The position numbers and the translations under genes were made by a program. The notes beneath the pieces are model-generated. The model saw only the letters and a list, made by a program, of their open reading frames with translations. It was not told the DNA's origin and made no database searches. Shown here in pieces: positions 6,800-12,785 of a DNA stretch of 23,822 bases. The stretch's first letter is position 1; every line of letters begins with the position of its first letter. Source of the stretch: a virus; IMG/VR virus record IMGVR_UViG_3300006750_000084, positions 1 to 23,822 of that record; one strand, written 5' to 3'.

Positions 6800-8684
6800 G
6801 AATTTTCCTCCTTGTTTTCTCGGTTTCGCGAACAAGGTTCTCAAGATATGTTCTATAGCCATTAAGATGCAAAAGTTTAATAGCACTATCCAGATATATT
6901 TCTTCTGGAAACAATGTACTAAATCTTCTGTAACCTAAACGTTTCTTGTCAACCTTTACCTTCTTGATATTAATATCAAGTGCAAACGATTTAAATTCAT
7001 GCCCTTCATAAGTAGTAAAGCCAGCCTGTCTTGCAAAACTAGTTATTCCCCCTGATAGAAGTGTTAAACACTTTTTCAGGTTATTAAAGAACCAATCAGT
7101 TTGCATATACCATTCTATCTTTTCTAAATAAGGCGTTAAACCATCATCAGTTTCACACATGATGTCTCTATATCCATTTACCCGGTACTTCCATTCCCTG
7201 GATAATTTAAGATATCTTCTCCAATCTCTGTCTGTCATGGCACGAATACAATAACATGCCCACTCAACTTGAATCTGCTGGATACTACTCAGCCAATATT
7301 GTGCATTTTCCATTCTGAGATATGCATTGCCCATAGGGCCAACTGTCTGATATATCCTAAGTTCAGTTGCACCAGGAACATCATCTTGGTAATCAATATA
7401 TTTACCAATCTCACTTTTATGTCTTATATCGTTACAACTGCCATTAGCAATTGAATCAAGAAGATCAAGTCGTATATTGCCTAAGCAATCATCGTTATGA
7501 CATGCATCACTACCAAATCCATTTATACGAAAATTTGGAAACATTTCTTGCCATTCATTGACTGCCCTTTGTATTCCTTCAATATTCAGTGCATGTCTAA
7601 TAGTATCATTCCATGTAACATCCATATCATACATCATAGAACCAATGAGCTGACTTGCTTCAAGCGTAGTAAGCTTAGTATACTCTGCTACACGTTTTAC
7701 AAGAGGTATCCATACTGTACTCATACATCTAATACCGGTCAATACTTCATCAGGTATTATATGATCGCCATCATCATGATCACGTATACGTCCTTGATGA
7801 GCTCCTTGCAGAATAATGTAATCGTCAAGTTTCATATCTCTAAGTGTTCCACCTTGACTTTCCATTGATCTCCAAGTCTGGTTTATGTCCCAATAAGCAC
7901 CATTTCTATTCCAGATGCTTATAAATTGTTTACAACCACCAAGAAAATCAGTTATCTGACCTTTGTATTGAGAGTTATTCATCTGTCCTTCTCTATCTCC
8001 CCAACAAGCATTTCCATTGCTTATATGAGGATGTATAGCCAAGTCCATGAATTTTCTACCCTCTTTATCATCGGTTGATGTAAAGGGCTGACCAGGACAT
8101 CTTAATTCCAAATCCTCATCAGTCATAAACAGAGTATGCGTCCTTGGTTGTACAAATGAAACTCTAGCAGTATTGCTATCAGCTACTGCTCTTCTATGTC
8201 TTACAACAGCCTGTAAATCTGGACTCATGCGTAATTCAACCCAGGTTTCCCCAAATCTATACACTCTTCGTCCTCTCATCTTCGGGGTTCCAAGATTTAA
8301 CTGCATTATCCTTGGAACAGTCACATGAATATATCTTTTACCATCATCAGACTCTTCAATATCTGCATATTGTGCATCTGCTCCGGCATTCCCCACAGGA
8401 ACACGTGAAGAAGTAAAGAATACTCTTATCTTACTCGTATCATTCCAATCATCAATACCAAGCAAAGCCTTTACTGCATTTACTTCAAGTAATTGTTGAT
8501 CTAATGTTCTGCCATTTTCAATACCAGGAAAGAAATATAACATCATGTTATGTACTGGTACTTCAACACTACGAAATGGTCCCTGATCTTCATCAGGATA
8601 ATGTCTATACGGTGTATTATTATGTATAGTCATTGTTTCAACATTCCTAAATGTTGAACCTAACTTAGTATTATGCTTTTCCAT
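6699..8684 (-). CDS. large E2-like conjugating protein (UBC active-site motif) with a long novel C-terminal region
   Basis: A 661-aa protein. Around residue 218 it has IHPHISNGNACWG, the classic E2 pattern of HP-x-[IV]-x2-NG-x2-C, with candidate catalytic C227 (H218, H220 nearby). It is preceded by a strand-rich region (about 140-217) and followed by the expected 'l.d.L....' helix and an aromatic turn (GAYWDINQ, about 262-269). This fits a UBC-fold ubiquitin-like carrier enzyme taking the tag from E1 C187. The remaining ~390 residues are helical and aromatic with a Cys/His patch (C395, H396, C400) but no RING pair; I recognise no family there. The second of two ATGs (8684) is chosen because AAGGAGG sits 4 bases away; the first is nearly touching it. 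The gene lies between Ubl and JAB. Confidence 0.65.
   Translation of the reverse strand: MEKHNTKLGSTFRNVETMTIHNNTPYRHYPDEDQGPFRSVEVPVHNMMLYFFPGIENGRTLDQQLLEVNAVKALLGIDDWNDTSKIRVFFTSSRVPVGNAGADAQYADIEESDDGKRYIHVTVPRIMQLNLGTPKMRGRRVYRFGETWVELRMSPDLQAVVRHRRAVADSNTARVSFVQPRTHTLFMTDEDLELRCPGQPFTSTDDKEGRKFMDLAIHPHISNGNACWGDREGQMNNSQYKGQITDFLGGCKQFISIWNRNGAYWDINQTWRSMESQGGTLRDMKLDDYIILQGAHQGRIRDHDDGDHIIPDEVLTGIRCMSTVWIPLVKRVAEYTKLTTLEASQLIGSMMYDMDVTWNDTIRHALNIEGIQRAVNEWQEMFPNFRINGFGSDACHNDDCLGNIRLDLLDSIANGSCNDIRHKSEIGKYIDYQDDVPGATELRIYQTVGPMGNAYLRMENAQYWLSSIQQIQVEWACYCIRAMTDRDWRRYLKLSREWKYRVNGYRDIMCETDDGLTPYLEKIEWYMQTDWFFNNLKKCLTLLSGGITSFARQAGFTTYEGHEFKSFALDINIKKVKVDKKRLGYRRFSTLFPEEIYLDSAIKLLHLNGYRTYLENLVRETEKTRRKIREITINDTTRDAPQGEIFVEPFSEDGMERASVV
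6807..6813 (-). promoter_or_regulatory. ribosome-binding site deciding the JAB start
   Basis: AAGGAGG on the minus strand, 7 bases before the GTG at 6799 and inside the coding sequence of the E2-like gene. It fixes the start of the isopeptidase and shows that the long gene overlap is real initiation space. Confidence 0.85.
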
Positions 8685-8701
8685 CATTCCTCCTTAACTA
8701 A

Positions 8702-8813
8702 ATGCTAGAGGTTGTTTAAATACTCACCTCAATCATTGGGGAATCCATCTAGATATGTATAGATGGGCCAAGATTTGCACGGTATACCCTTCGTTCAGTA
8801 TCCCTCTAAGCAT
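8702..8813 (-). promoter_or_regulatory. candidate structured RNA leader of the E2-like gene
   Basis: The 150-base gap between the Ubl stop and the E2-like start has inverted repeats. ATGCTAGAGG (8702-8711) pairs with CCTCTAAGCAT (8803-8813) with one bulged base. Inside lies a perfect 7-bp hairpin, CCATCTA (8745-8751) with TAGATGG (8760-8766). The closing stem ends about 6 bases before the ribosome-binding site. There is no U-run, so it is not an obvious terminator. It may tune the amount of enzyme relative to the Ubl upstream. Confidence 0.3.
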
Positions 8814-8833
8814 CACAGTTCAAATCGAAGTGG

Positions 8834-9043
8834 TTAGTCCCCGGACTTCGTTGACTTTTTCTGAAACGATACGAGATCACCGTCTCTCAGCACTGCTGAG
8901 GGAACAGCCTCGTTATCATTAACAAAAATAGCCACGCCTTCCAATGGGAGACTGTTCGATTGTGCAATCTCCGCGGGAGTGTTAGCTTCCATTTCAGCTA
9001 ACTGGCCACCAGTATGAAAACTAGTGTACATTATGTTGGCCAT
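8834..9043 (-). CDS. small beta-grasp ubiquitin-like protein (ThiS/MoaD-like)
   Basis: A 69-aa protein with the order expected of a beta-grasp fold: a beta hairpin (IMYTSFHTGGQLAEM), a helix (TPAEIAQSNSL), then a strand and the ThiS/MoaD-like block VAIFVNDNEAV followed by VLRDGDLVSF. The 'VN...' and 'L.DGD.V' signatures are typical of these families and of Ubls coded beside JAB and E1 genes. It ends STKSGD, so the tail has one glycine followed by Asp rather than an exposed GG; the JAB peptidase might remove the Asp. It would be the tag activated by the E1-like protein and carried by the E2-like protein. The ATG at 9043 has AAGGAGG 7 bases upstream. No thiamine or molybdopterin genes are near, so a metabolic sulfur carrier is less likely. 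Confidence 0.68.
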   Translation of the reverse strand: MANIMYTSFHTGGQLAEMEANTPAEIAQSNSLPLEGVAIFVNDNEAVPSAVLRDGDLVSFQKKSTKSGD

Positions 9044-9055
9044 AAGGAGTCCTCC

Positions 9056-9520
9056 TTACTGTTTACTGGCAATATTACCAAACGACGCAACTAGCTGTGC
9101 CAGTGACTGTTGATGCGCCGGATGTGGTACTGCATTACCTGCAGCCCACTGATATACGGTTGTGTAATGACAGCCGATTATCTTCGCTAAATCGAATGTG
9201 CTTAATTGCCCATTCTTTGTCAAGTGCCGGATAATAGCCGTTGTCTCTTCTAACTTCTTTTCCCTATTTGTATGGGCAAAATGATTAGGAGAGTGTCGAC
9301 CATCGACCAACACTTCTGGTACCACAGGTACCTTTTCTTCTGTTATTACCGCTTCCTGGGCTTCCATTTTATGTACAATATTTATACACTGGAATCCAGG
9401 AAACTGGCTTACTGTTACAAGAGCACTGCCAGAAGTATCCTCCATGAGGGTACTAACATAGCTATTGAGCTCGCTGCCTTTAGCAAACCACTTTGTGAAA
9501 CTATGAGTAGCTGATTCCAT
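9056..9520 (-). CDS. helix-turn-helix protein
   Basis: A 154-aa protein. The C-terminal third (about 94-146) has a helix-turn-helix of the Cro/transposase type: QLSTFDLAKIIGCHYTTVYQW, shown here by its ends QLSTFDLAKI and TTVYQWAAGN, then a further helix. The first 90 residues carry strand-like segments (SALVTVSQFPGFQCINIV) and a Glu/Val/Pro linker, matching no family I know. It probably binds DNA. Lying directly before the Ubl gene (its stop overlaps the Ubl ribosome-binding site) it may regulate the cassette or act in replication initiation. The ATG at 9520 overlaps the previous stop as TAATG with AAAGGAG upstream. Confidence 0.6.
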   Translation of the reverse strand: MESATHSFTKWFAKGSELNSYVSTLMEDTSGSALVTVSQFPGFQCINIVHKMEAQEAVITEEKVPVVPEVLVDGRHSPNHFAHTNREKKLEETTAIIRHLTKNGQLSTFDLAKIIGCHYTTVYQWAAGNAVPHPAHQQSLAQLVASFGNIASKQ

Positions 9521-9897
9521 TACTCATCTCCTTTAGTTGAAGGAGTTACAACCTGTGCATAGATGTTCTTCGGTGGCCTTTTAAAATACAATGACAAAGC
9601 ATCACAAAGCCAAGCTTTGAGCTTATACCTTGGTACATAATAATAAGTACCACTGCCTATTGTATTGTTCAAATTCGCCCAAGTCATCTTCTTCAGGTTT
9701 ACACTCCAGTTAGGAAATTGTGAGTCAGAAAATATGAGAGTAAAGTTCTCTCCATACTCGTCTTCTATTCTATCCATCAAGGTGTCAGCCCCGGCGACGA
9801 ATGCTTCTTTGATAAGACCCACATCTGGATCATCAAATACCCACATTCCACTATAACGGTATGGCTCTATTACATAGAGCTTATTATTCCTTCTCAT
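9520..9897 (-). CDS. DUF6717-like protein
   Basis: A 125-aa protein with the pattern I recall for family DUF6717: YVIEPYRYSGMWVFDDPDVG near the N-terminus (about 8-27), EAFVAGADTLMDR (30-42), a central FTLIFSDSQFP, a YYYVP turn, and LKAWLCDALSLYF toward the end. The function is unknown; conserved Trp, Asp and Pro suggest a compact enzyme-like or binding fold. The ATG at 9897 is preferred over a TTG 16 codons earlier because homologues begin near this point and a weak AAAGG lies upstream. It overlaps the membrane-protein gene by 14 bases. Its place just before the Ubl cassette makes it a candidate partner or substrate. The family name is from memory. Confidence 0.6.
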   Translation of the reverse strand: MRRNNKLYVIEPYRYSGMWVFDDPDVGLIKEAFVAGADTLMDRIEDEYGENFTLIFSDSQFPNWSVNLKKMTWANLNNTIGSGTYYYVPRYKLKAWLCDALSLYFKRPPKNIYAQVVTPSTKGDE

Positions 9898-10090
9898 ATT
9901 TCTTACCTTTTCGCCCAGAGTAGACAATGGATTTAAGCCCTTCAAGCTGTCTCACAATTTTGTTCAGCTTTAAAGCATCATTTCTCCATTCATCTCTTGA
10001 TCCTCTGAGTCGTTTTAACTCTTTCAACGTCATTATTAATCCGATAATCACCGGAATAAATGTTAAAAGAGCTAAGAATACCCATTTCAT
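9884..10090 (-). CDS. small single-pass membrane protein, 68 aa
   Basis: An N-terminal membrane helix (residues about 3-22, VFLALLTFIPVIIGLIMTL) is followed by a charged, probably coiled-coil tail (ELKRLRGSRDEWRNDALK...) that ends very basic (GRKGKKYEKE). With two residues before the helix and the positive charges after it, the tail should stay in the cytoplasm. Its role is unknown; an anchor for a partner protein or a holin/spanin-like accessory are both conceivable, though it is far from the lysis genes. The ATG at 10090 overlaps the stop of the preceding gene by four bases. Confidence 0.55.
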   Translation of the reverse strand: MKWVFLALLTFIPVIIGLIMTLKELKRLRGSRDEWRNDALKLNKIVRQLEGLKSIVYSGRKGKKYEKE

Positions 10091-10629
10091 TCGACATTCT
10101 CCTTATTATAATCCTCTAAGTACTGCTTGTACTTATGAGGCTTCTCTACAACATGGATAATGCCCAAGGTCGTGAAATTCCTCTTCAGGTATAGGTAATT
10201 CAGAAATAATATAAAATTATCATCTGTTACCTTTATTTCACACATTGGAATTACAGGAGTACTGGGTTCTTGGTCATAAGCATAGAACCACTTGTCCCCA
10301 GTATCTTCATCAAATGCATCCCAGGGGTCCATTTCAATGATCTTATTCATATCATCAAAAATTGCCTGGTTCACTCTATTCCAATATCCTACTCGGACAC
10401 CATCTACCTTGATATCAATGTCCTCTATCGGATATCCCGCGTTTAAGAGTACTTGCTTGAGCTCCTCCTCCTGCTCCATAGTAGCAAATACTCGCTGTTT
10501 TGGTATTGTGATACGTGCCTTCTTCTTTTTAGACACTCCTAACACCTCCCTTTCTTTATGATATGGCGGTCCTTGCCATGTCGTCTCGTATGTAATATGA
10601 CAGTCCTCTCTATTACACTTCTTAATCAT
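10087..10629 (-). CDS. hypothetical protein, 180 aa, first gene of the Ubl operon
   Basis: A soluble acidic protein with a cysteine-bearing start (MIKKCNREDCHITYET), a lysine run (KKKKARITIPKQ), helices around EEELKQVLLNAGYP, an acidic middle (MDPWDAFDEDTGDKW) and a C-terminal aromatic region (NFILFLNYLYLKRNF). I recognise no family. The start at ATG 10629 is chosen over a longer frame because AGGAGGT lies 6 bases upstream. It directly follows a long-stem leader (10651-10726) and a hairpin terminator (10734-10763), so it probably opens a transcription unit that includes the Ubl-E2-JAB-E1 genes. Confidence 0.6.
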   Translation of the reverse strand: MIKKCNREDCHITYETTWQGPPYHKEREVLGVSKKKKARITIPKQRVFATMEQEEELKQVLLNAGYPIEDIDIKVDGVRVGYWNRVNQAIFDDMNKIIEMDPWDAFDEDTGDKWFYAYDQEPSTPVIPMCEIKVTDDNFILFLNYLYLKRNFTTLGIIHVVEKPHKYKQYLEDYNKENVE

Positions 10630-10650
10630 GAGAGTACCTCCTATTAATAA

Positions 10651-10726
10651 AAGCTTAGTTGGTCCGCTAGATGTGTTAGTAGGGACTATACTACGGAATA
10701 TAGCCGTACCCATACCAACCAAGCTT
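10651..10726 (-). promoter_or_regulatory. candidate structured RNA leader (13-bp stem) before the Ubl operon
   Basis: As minus-strand RNA, AAGCUUGGUUGGU (10726-10714) pairs with ACCAACUAAGCUU (10663-10651) over 13 positions including one G-U, closing a 50-base loop with small hairpins (ACGG/CCGU and GUAG/CUAC). The stem is followed by UUUUAUUAAU and then the ribosome-binding site of the 180-aa gene. It could be a terminator/attenuator or a leader that controls the operon. The G-U pair, mismatched as DNA, supports a role in RNA. Confidence 0.4.
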
Positions 10727-10733
10727 AAATATA

Positions 10734-10763
10734 AGGGCTGTAAAACCGCGGAATTACAGCCCT
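10734..10763 (-). terminator. hairpin terminator after the 62-aa gene
   Basis: AGGGCTGTAA (10734-10743) pairs perfectly with TTACAGCCCT (10754-10763) around a 10-base loop, 10 bases after the stop of the gene at 10773. On the minus strand it is followed by TATATTT, a weak U-tract. It probably separates the small-protein operon upstream from the Ubl operon. Confidence 0.6.
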
Positions 10764-10772
10764 CGCATAGGC

Positions 10773-10961
10773 TTAGTTCAATACTTCAGCTGCTTCTACC
10801 GGTAAACAACCAGTTTCTATCAGTCTGTCCATTTCACTAAGCTGCGCGGCCTCAATTTCGCAGGATATAAGTTCGTCGAGTCTTGCCTCGATCCGAGCTA
10901 TGGCCGCTATCGTCTTCTCCAATGGAGCACCTGACTCCTCAGTTTTACTGGATAACTTCAT
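10773..10961 (-). CDS. small helical protein, 62 aa
   Basis: An acidic, almost fully helical peptide (KTIAAIARIEARLDELISCE...), probably a coiled coil with hydrophobic residues at heptad spacing. The start ATG at 10961 overlaps the stop of the upstream gene by four bases (ATGA), so it is probably translated by coupling. No family recognised. It ends an operon of three small proteins before the hairpin terminator at 10734-10763. Confidence 0.5.
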   Translation of the reverse strand: MKLSSKTEESGAPLEKTIAAIARIEARLDELISCEIEAAQLSEMDRLIETGCLPVEAAEVLN

Positions 10962-11197
10962 TTCGCAGTCATCCTCTGTTTAAACTTCGCCCACCAGGAA
11001 TTATTTGTTTCAGTAAATATCCCTTCAGTGGCTGAACTATTCATAGCACGCTTCATTCTTGCTGCGTTCTCTTCCTGCTTTTGCTTGCTATCCTCGTCTA
11101 AACTTATTGAGGTGTGTTCGTGGTGCTTCCGCTTATTACTATTCTTCTTCCATTCACTGGCAGATTGGTCGGCTCTATGATGCTTAGATTGTGCCAT
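10958..11197 (-). CDS. small hydrophilic protein, 79 aa
   Basis: A very polar protein rich in Lys, His, Ser, Glu and Gln (MAQSKHHRADQSASEW..., then DEDSKQKQEENAARMKRAM) that ends in an aromatic basic tail (NSWWAKFKQRMTAK). It is probably partly disordered. The start ATG at 11197 is chosen over an upstream TTG because it overlaps the previous stop as TAATG. No family or function recognised; the Trp-Trp and basic tail could touch membranes or nucleic acid, which is speculation. Confidence 0.5.
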   Translation of the reverse strand: MAQSKHHRADQSASEWKKNSNKRKHHEHTSISLDEDSKQKQEENAARMKRAMNSSATEGIFTETNNSWWAKFKQRMTAK

Positions 11198-11592
11198 TAT
11201 CTGCCCTTCCAACTGCCATCATCCGGATCACCATAAGTAGAAGAATCTTCATCCACTGTACCACCTGGTACAGATGAAGGCATTTTCCTTGAGCTCTTTA
11301 GTATCTCAGCATTAGCACGTCTAATACTTGCTCTTACCTTCATCTCCTTATCATAAGCCTCTGCAGGTAAAGGCTCATCCTTAAAGTTCTCCTTCAAGAT
11401 GTACTGAGCAAGAGTTTGTTGAGTCATTGACTTATACTGTTCCAAGGCCTCTTGCATTACCTTGTTTATATCTTCACGAAAAGCATCCTTGTAATTGGTA
11501 TGTTCATAGACTGCGTCTGCAACCATCATACCAATGTACATGAATACTGCTCCTGAGATGAGTCCTATTAAGAACCATACTAATGTAGTCAT
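11197..11592 (-). CDS. membrane-anchored protein, 131 aa
   Basis: The N-terminus is one membrane helix with a glycine-rich face (residues 4-27: LVWFLIGLISGAVFMYIGMM is its core), followed by a long charged helical region (KDAFREDINKVMQEALEQYK) and a low-complexity Ser/Gly/Asp tail. It probably sits in the inner membrane with a cytoplasmic coiled coil. The ATG at 11592 has AAGGGG 8 bases upstream. Function unknown. It heads the three-gene operon ending at 10773 and follows a gap with inverted repeats. Confidence 0.55.
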   Translation of the reverse strand: MTTLVWFLIGLISGAVFMYIGMMVADAVYEHTNYKDAFREDINKVMQEALEQYKSMTQQTLAQYILKENFKDEPLPAEAYDKEMKVRASIRRANAEILKSSRKMPSSVPGGTVDEDSSTYGDPDDGSWKGR

Positions 11593-11988
11593 AGTATTAT
11601 CCCCTTGTTATGAGATAACCACAAGTGTTGGTGAACTGGAAGCCGTTCCTCCTTAGAAAATTTGACCACGCCACCAACACCTGTTGATTACCAAGTTATA
11701 AGAGCCCTATCTTACATTAGGCTCTCTACCTTTCTGATTGGGTCCGTATCTTAAAGTCACATCTTTTAACGAGGATGACTTAAATCCTCACCGAGTGTAA
11801 GACCAATCGAAGTATAGAAATTTCAACTTGTATTAGAGGAGCTTTATTGCTATCCTCATTCTGTTGCTCATCTAAGCTGTTAGCTGGGGTGTACATCCCC
11901 GTTAATACAAGTAAGTTATTCGGCTGATTATTACCAACCGTGTAATAAAGGGGGTATGAAACCCCCTTCACTCACCGACAGAGCTGAG
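11593..11988 (-). other. 396-base gap without a convincing gene, rich in inverted repeats
   Basis: Seen from right to left: a terminator hairpin (11948-11968); a perfect 10-bp inverted repeat ACTTGTATTA (11826-11835) with TAATACAAGT (11903-11912) that encloses small hairpins (GGGG/CCCC, AGCU/AGCU); GAGGAT (11771-11776) with ATCCTC (11784-11789); GATTGG (11736-11741) with CCAATC (11803-11808); AGAGCC (11701-11706) with GGCTCT (11720-11725); and GTGTTGGTG (11625-11633) with CACCAACAC (11672-11680). An ORF of 63 codons (11780-11971) starts within the terminator and looks non-coding. A structured RNA or a control region is more likely. No promoter was clear. Confidence 0.4.
11948..11968 (-). terminator. 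intrinsic terminator after the 116-aa gene
   Basis: AAGGGGG (11948-11954) pairs with CCCCCTT (11962-11968) around a 7-base loop. Read on the minus strand the stem is followed by TTTATT. It lies 20 bases downstream of the stop at 11989, as expected for a factor-independent terminator. Confidence 0.7.
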
Positions 11989-12339
11989 CTATGAGTATAG
12001 CTCGCTTACGTCACCTTCCGACACAGGCCGGAAGAAGTCCCATCTCGCCTCAGGACGCCCGTCGCGGGCTTCTAAGGCGAATGTACGTGTAAACACGTAA
12101 TCGACGCCTTCCGCAATGTTAGGAAGGTTATGCTTCTGAGCAAGCTTACGCATTGCAGAAGCACTCACCCTGGCCTTGGCCGGGGGTGCGTCCTTTGCTA
12201 CTGTGGTAACTATGTTATCACTTAGCAAAGGTCTGTTGTTGCGGTCCAACTCAGCAATAAAGTCTCCTTTATTGTCAGTTGTACCCACACGTGAGTGTCG
12301 AACCTCACCAATCGTTACCTTGTTACTATTGGTAGCCAT
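11989..12339 (-). CDS. hypothetical protein, 116 aa, first minus-strand gene
   Basis: A basic protein with an early strand-rich part (NKVTIGEVRHSRVG), a middle basic helix (ARVSASAMRKLAQKHN), and an end with VDYVFTRTFALEARDG and an acidic tail (VSEGDVSELYS). No family recognised. The ATG at 12339 is chosen over a longer start because AAGGAGATA lies upstream. It is the gene nearest the divergent control region and has its own terminator, so it is probably strongly and early expressed. Early phage proteins in this position are often regulators or host-takeover factors, but that is only context. Its base composition is more GC-rich than its neighbours, as is the hairpin region in front of it. 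Confidence 0.6.
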   Translation of the reverse strand: MATNSNKVTIGEVRHSRVGTTDNKGDFIAELDRNNRPLLSDNIVTTVAKDAPPAKARVSASAMRKLAQKHNLPNIAEGVDYVFTRTFALEARDGRPEARWDFFRPVSEGDVSELYS

Positions 12340-12785
12340 GTTGTATCTCCTTGAGTTACACCTATGGGTAGTCCGCACACGTGTGTGTCACGCAACTACC
12401 CCAACGAATGGGGGCAGAGCAGACGGTTCGAAGAGAAGAGCTCGAAGGTGAGCGAAGCGAACCATCCTGAGCTCTGAACGTAACCTCAACGAGGTTTCGA
12501 CCCCACCGAGTGAAACGAGATGGGGAGTCTTGCATTGTGTATCTCGTCCCCCCATTCTAAAATATTTTTCTAGAATTAGGATTTGTCGACGGGATTTTCC
12601 TCACCAGGTAAAGTATTACTTGATCTTGTTAGTTAATTGTGTACACAGCAGGGGGATAGGGGTTCTTGCTTAAAGTAAATCATAGCTATTGCATATTAAA
12701 TATTTTTAATGAAGATTATGTCTTAATAATTACGTCATATCCAACAAGGCTTTGGTTCTTATTAAAAACGTAATTATCACGTTAT
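12340..12785. other. divergent control region with a hairpin cluster and an AT-rich half
   Basis: This stretch of 446 bases separates the two transcription directions. The left half (12366-12525) is GC-rich and packed with inverted repeats: GGGTAGT/ACTACCC (12366-12372, 12395-12401), CAGAGC/GCTCTG (12415-12420, 12471-12476) enclosing GGTTCG/CGAACC, AACCTC/GAGGTT (12482-12496), and CCCCA/TGGGG (12501-12505, 12521-12525). The degenerate direct repeat GAG[CT]GAA[AG]CGA occurs at 12450-12460 and 12508-12518. The right half is AT-rich, with ATTCTA/TAGAAT (12554-12559, 12571-12576). Promoters for both directions and perhaps a replication origin are expected here, but I cannot pick a convincing -35/-10 pair. 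Confidence 0.5.
12726..12777. repeat. 10-bp inverted repeat, operator-like
   Basis: ATAATTACGT (12726-12735) and ACGTAATTAT (12768-12777) are perfect inverted copies 32 bases apart, immediately before the first plus-strand ORF at 12786. Spaced half-sites in a divergent promoter region suggest binding by a dimeric regulator, possibly with looping. Confidence 0.35.

Noticed and set aside
5293-9043. Ubl, JAB and E1 as thiamine/molybdopterin sulfur-transfer genes or as a lambda gpI/gpK-type tail assembly pair
   Set aside because: No ThiG, MoaE, cysteine-synthase or other sulfur-pathway gene is near. The JAB protein has no NlpC/P60 domain, the genes are far from tail genes and on the opposite strand, and an E2-type motif is present.
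10651-10726. tRNA-like element
   Set aside because: The size (76 bases) and closing stem suggest a tRNA, but no T-arm GTTCRA motif, no 7-base anticodon loop in the right place and no 3' CCA are visible.
11771-11789. tRNA anticodon arm (6-bp stem with 7-base loop)
   Set aside because: The flanking sequence lacks D and T arms and a proper acceptor stem; the loop base after the anticodon position is a pyrimidine.
11780-11971. 63-codon minus-strand ORF
   Set aside because: It starts with GTG inside a terminator hairpin, has no ribosome-binding site, and crosses a 10-bp inverted repeat; the peptide shows no recognisable pattern.
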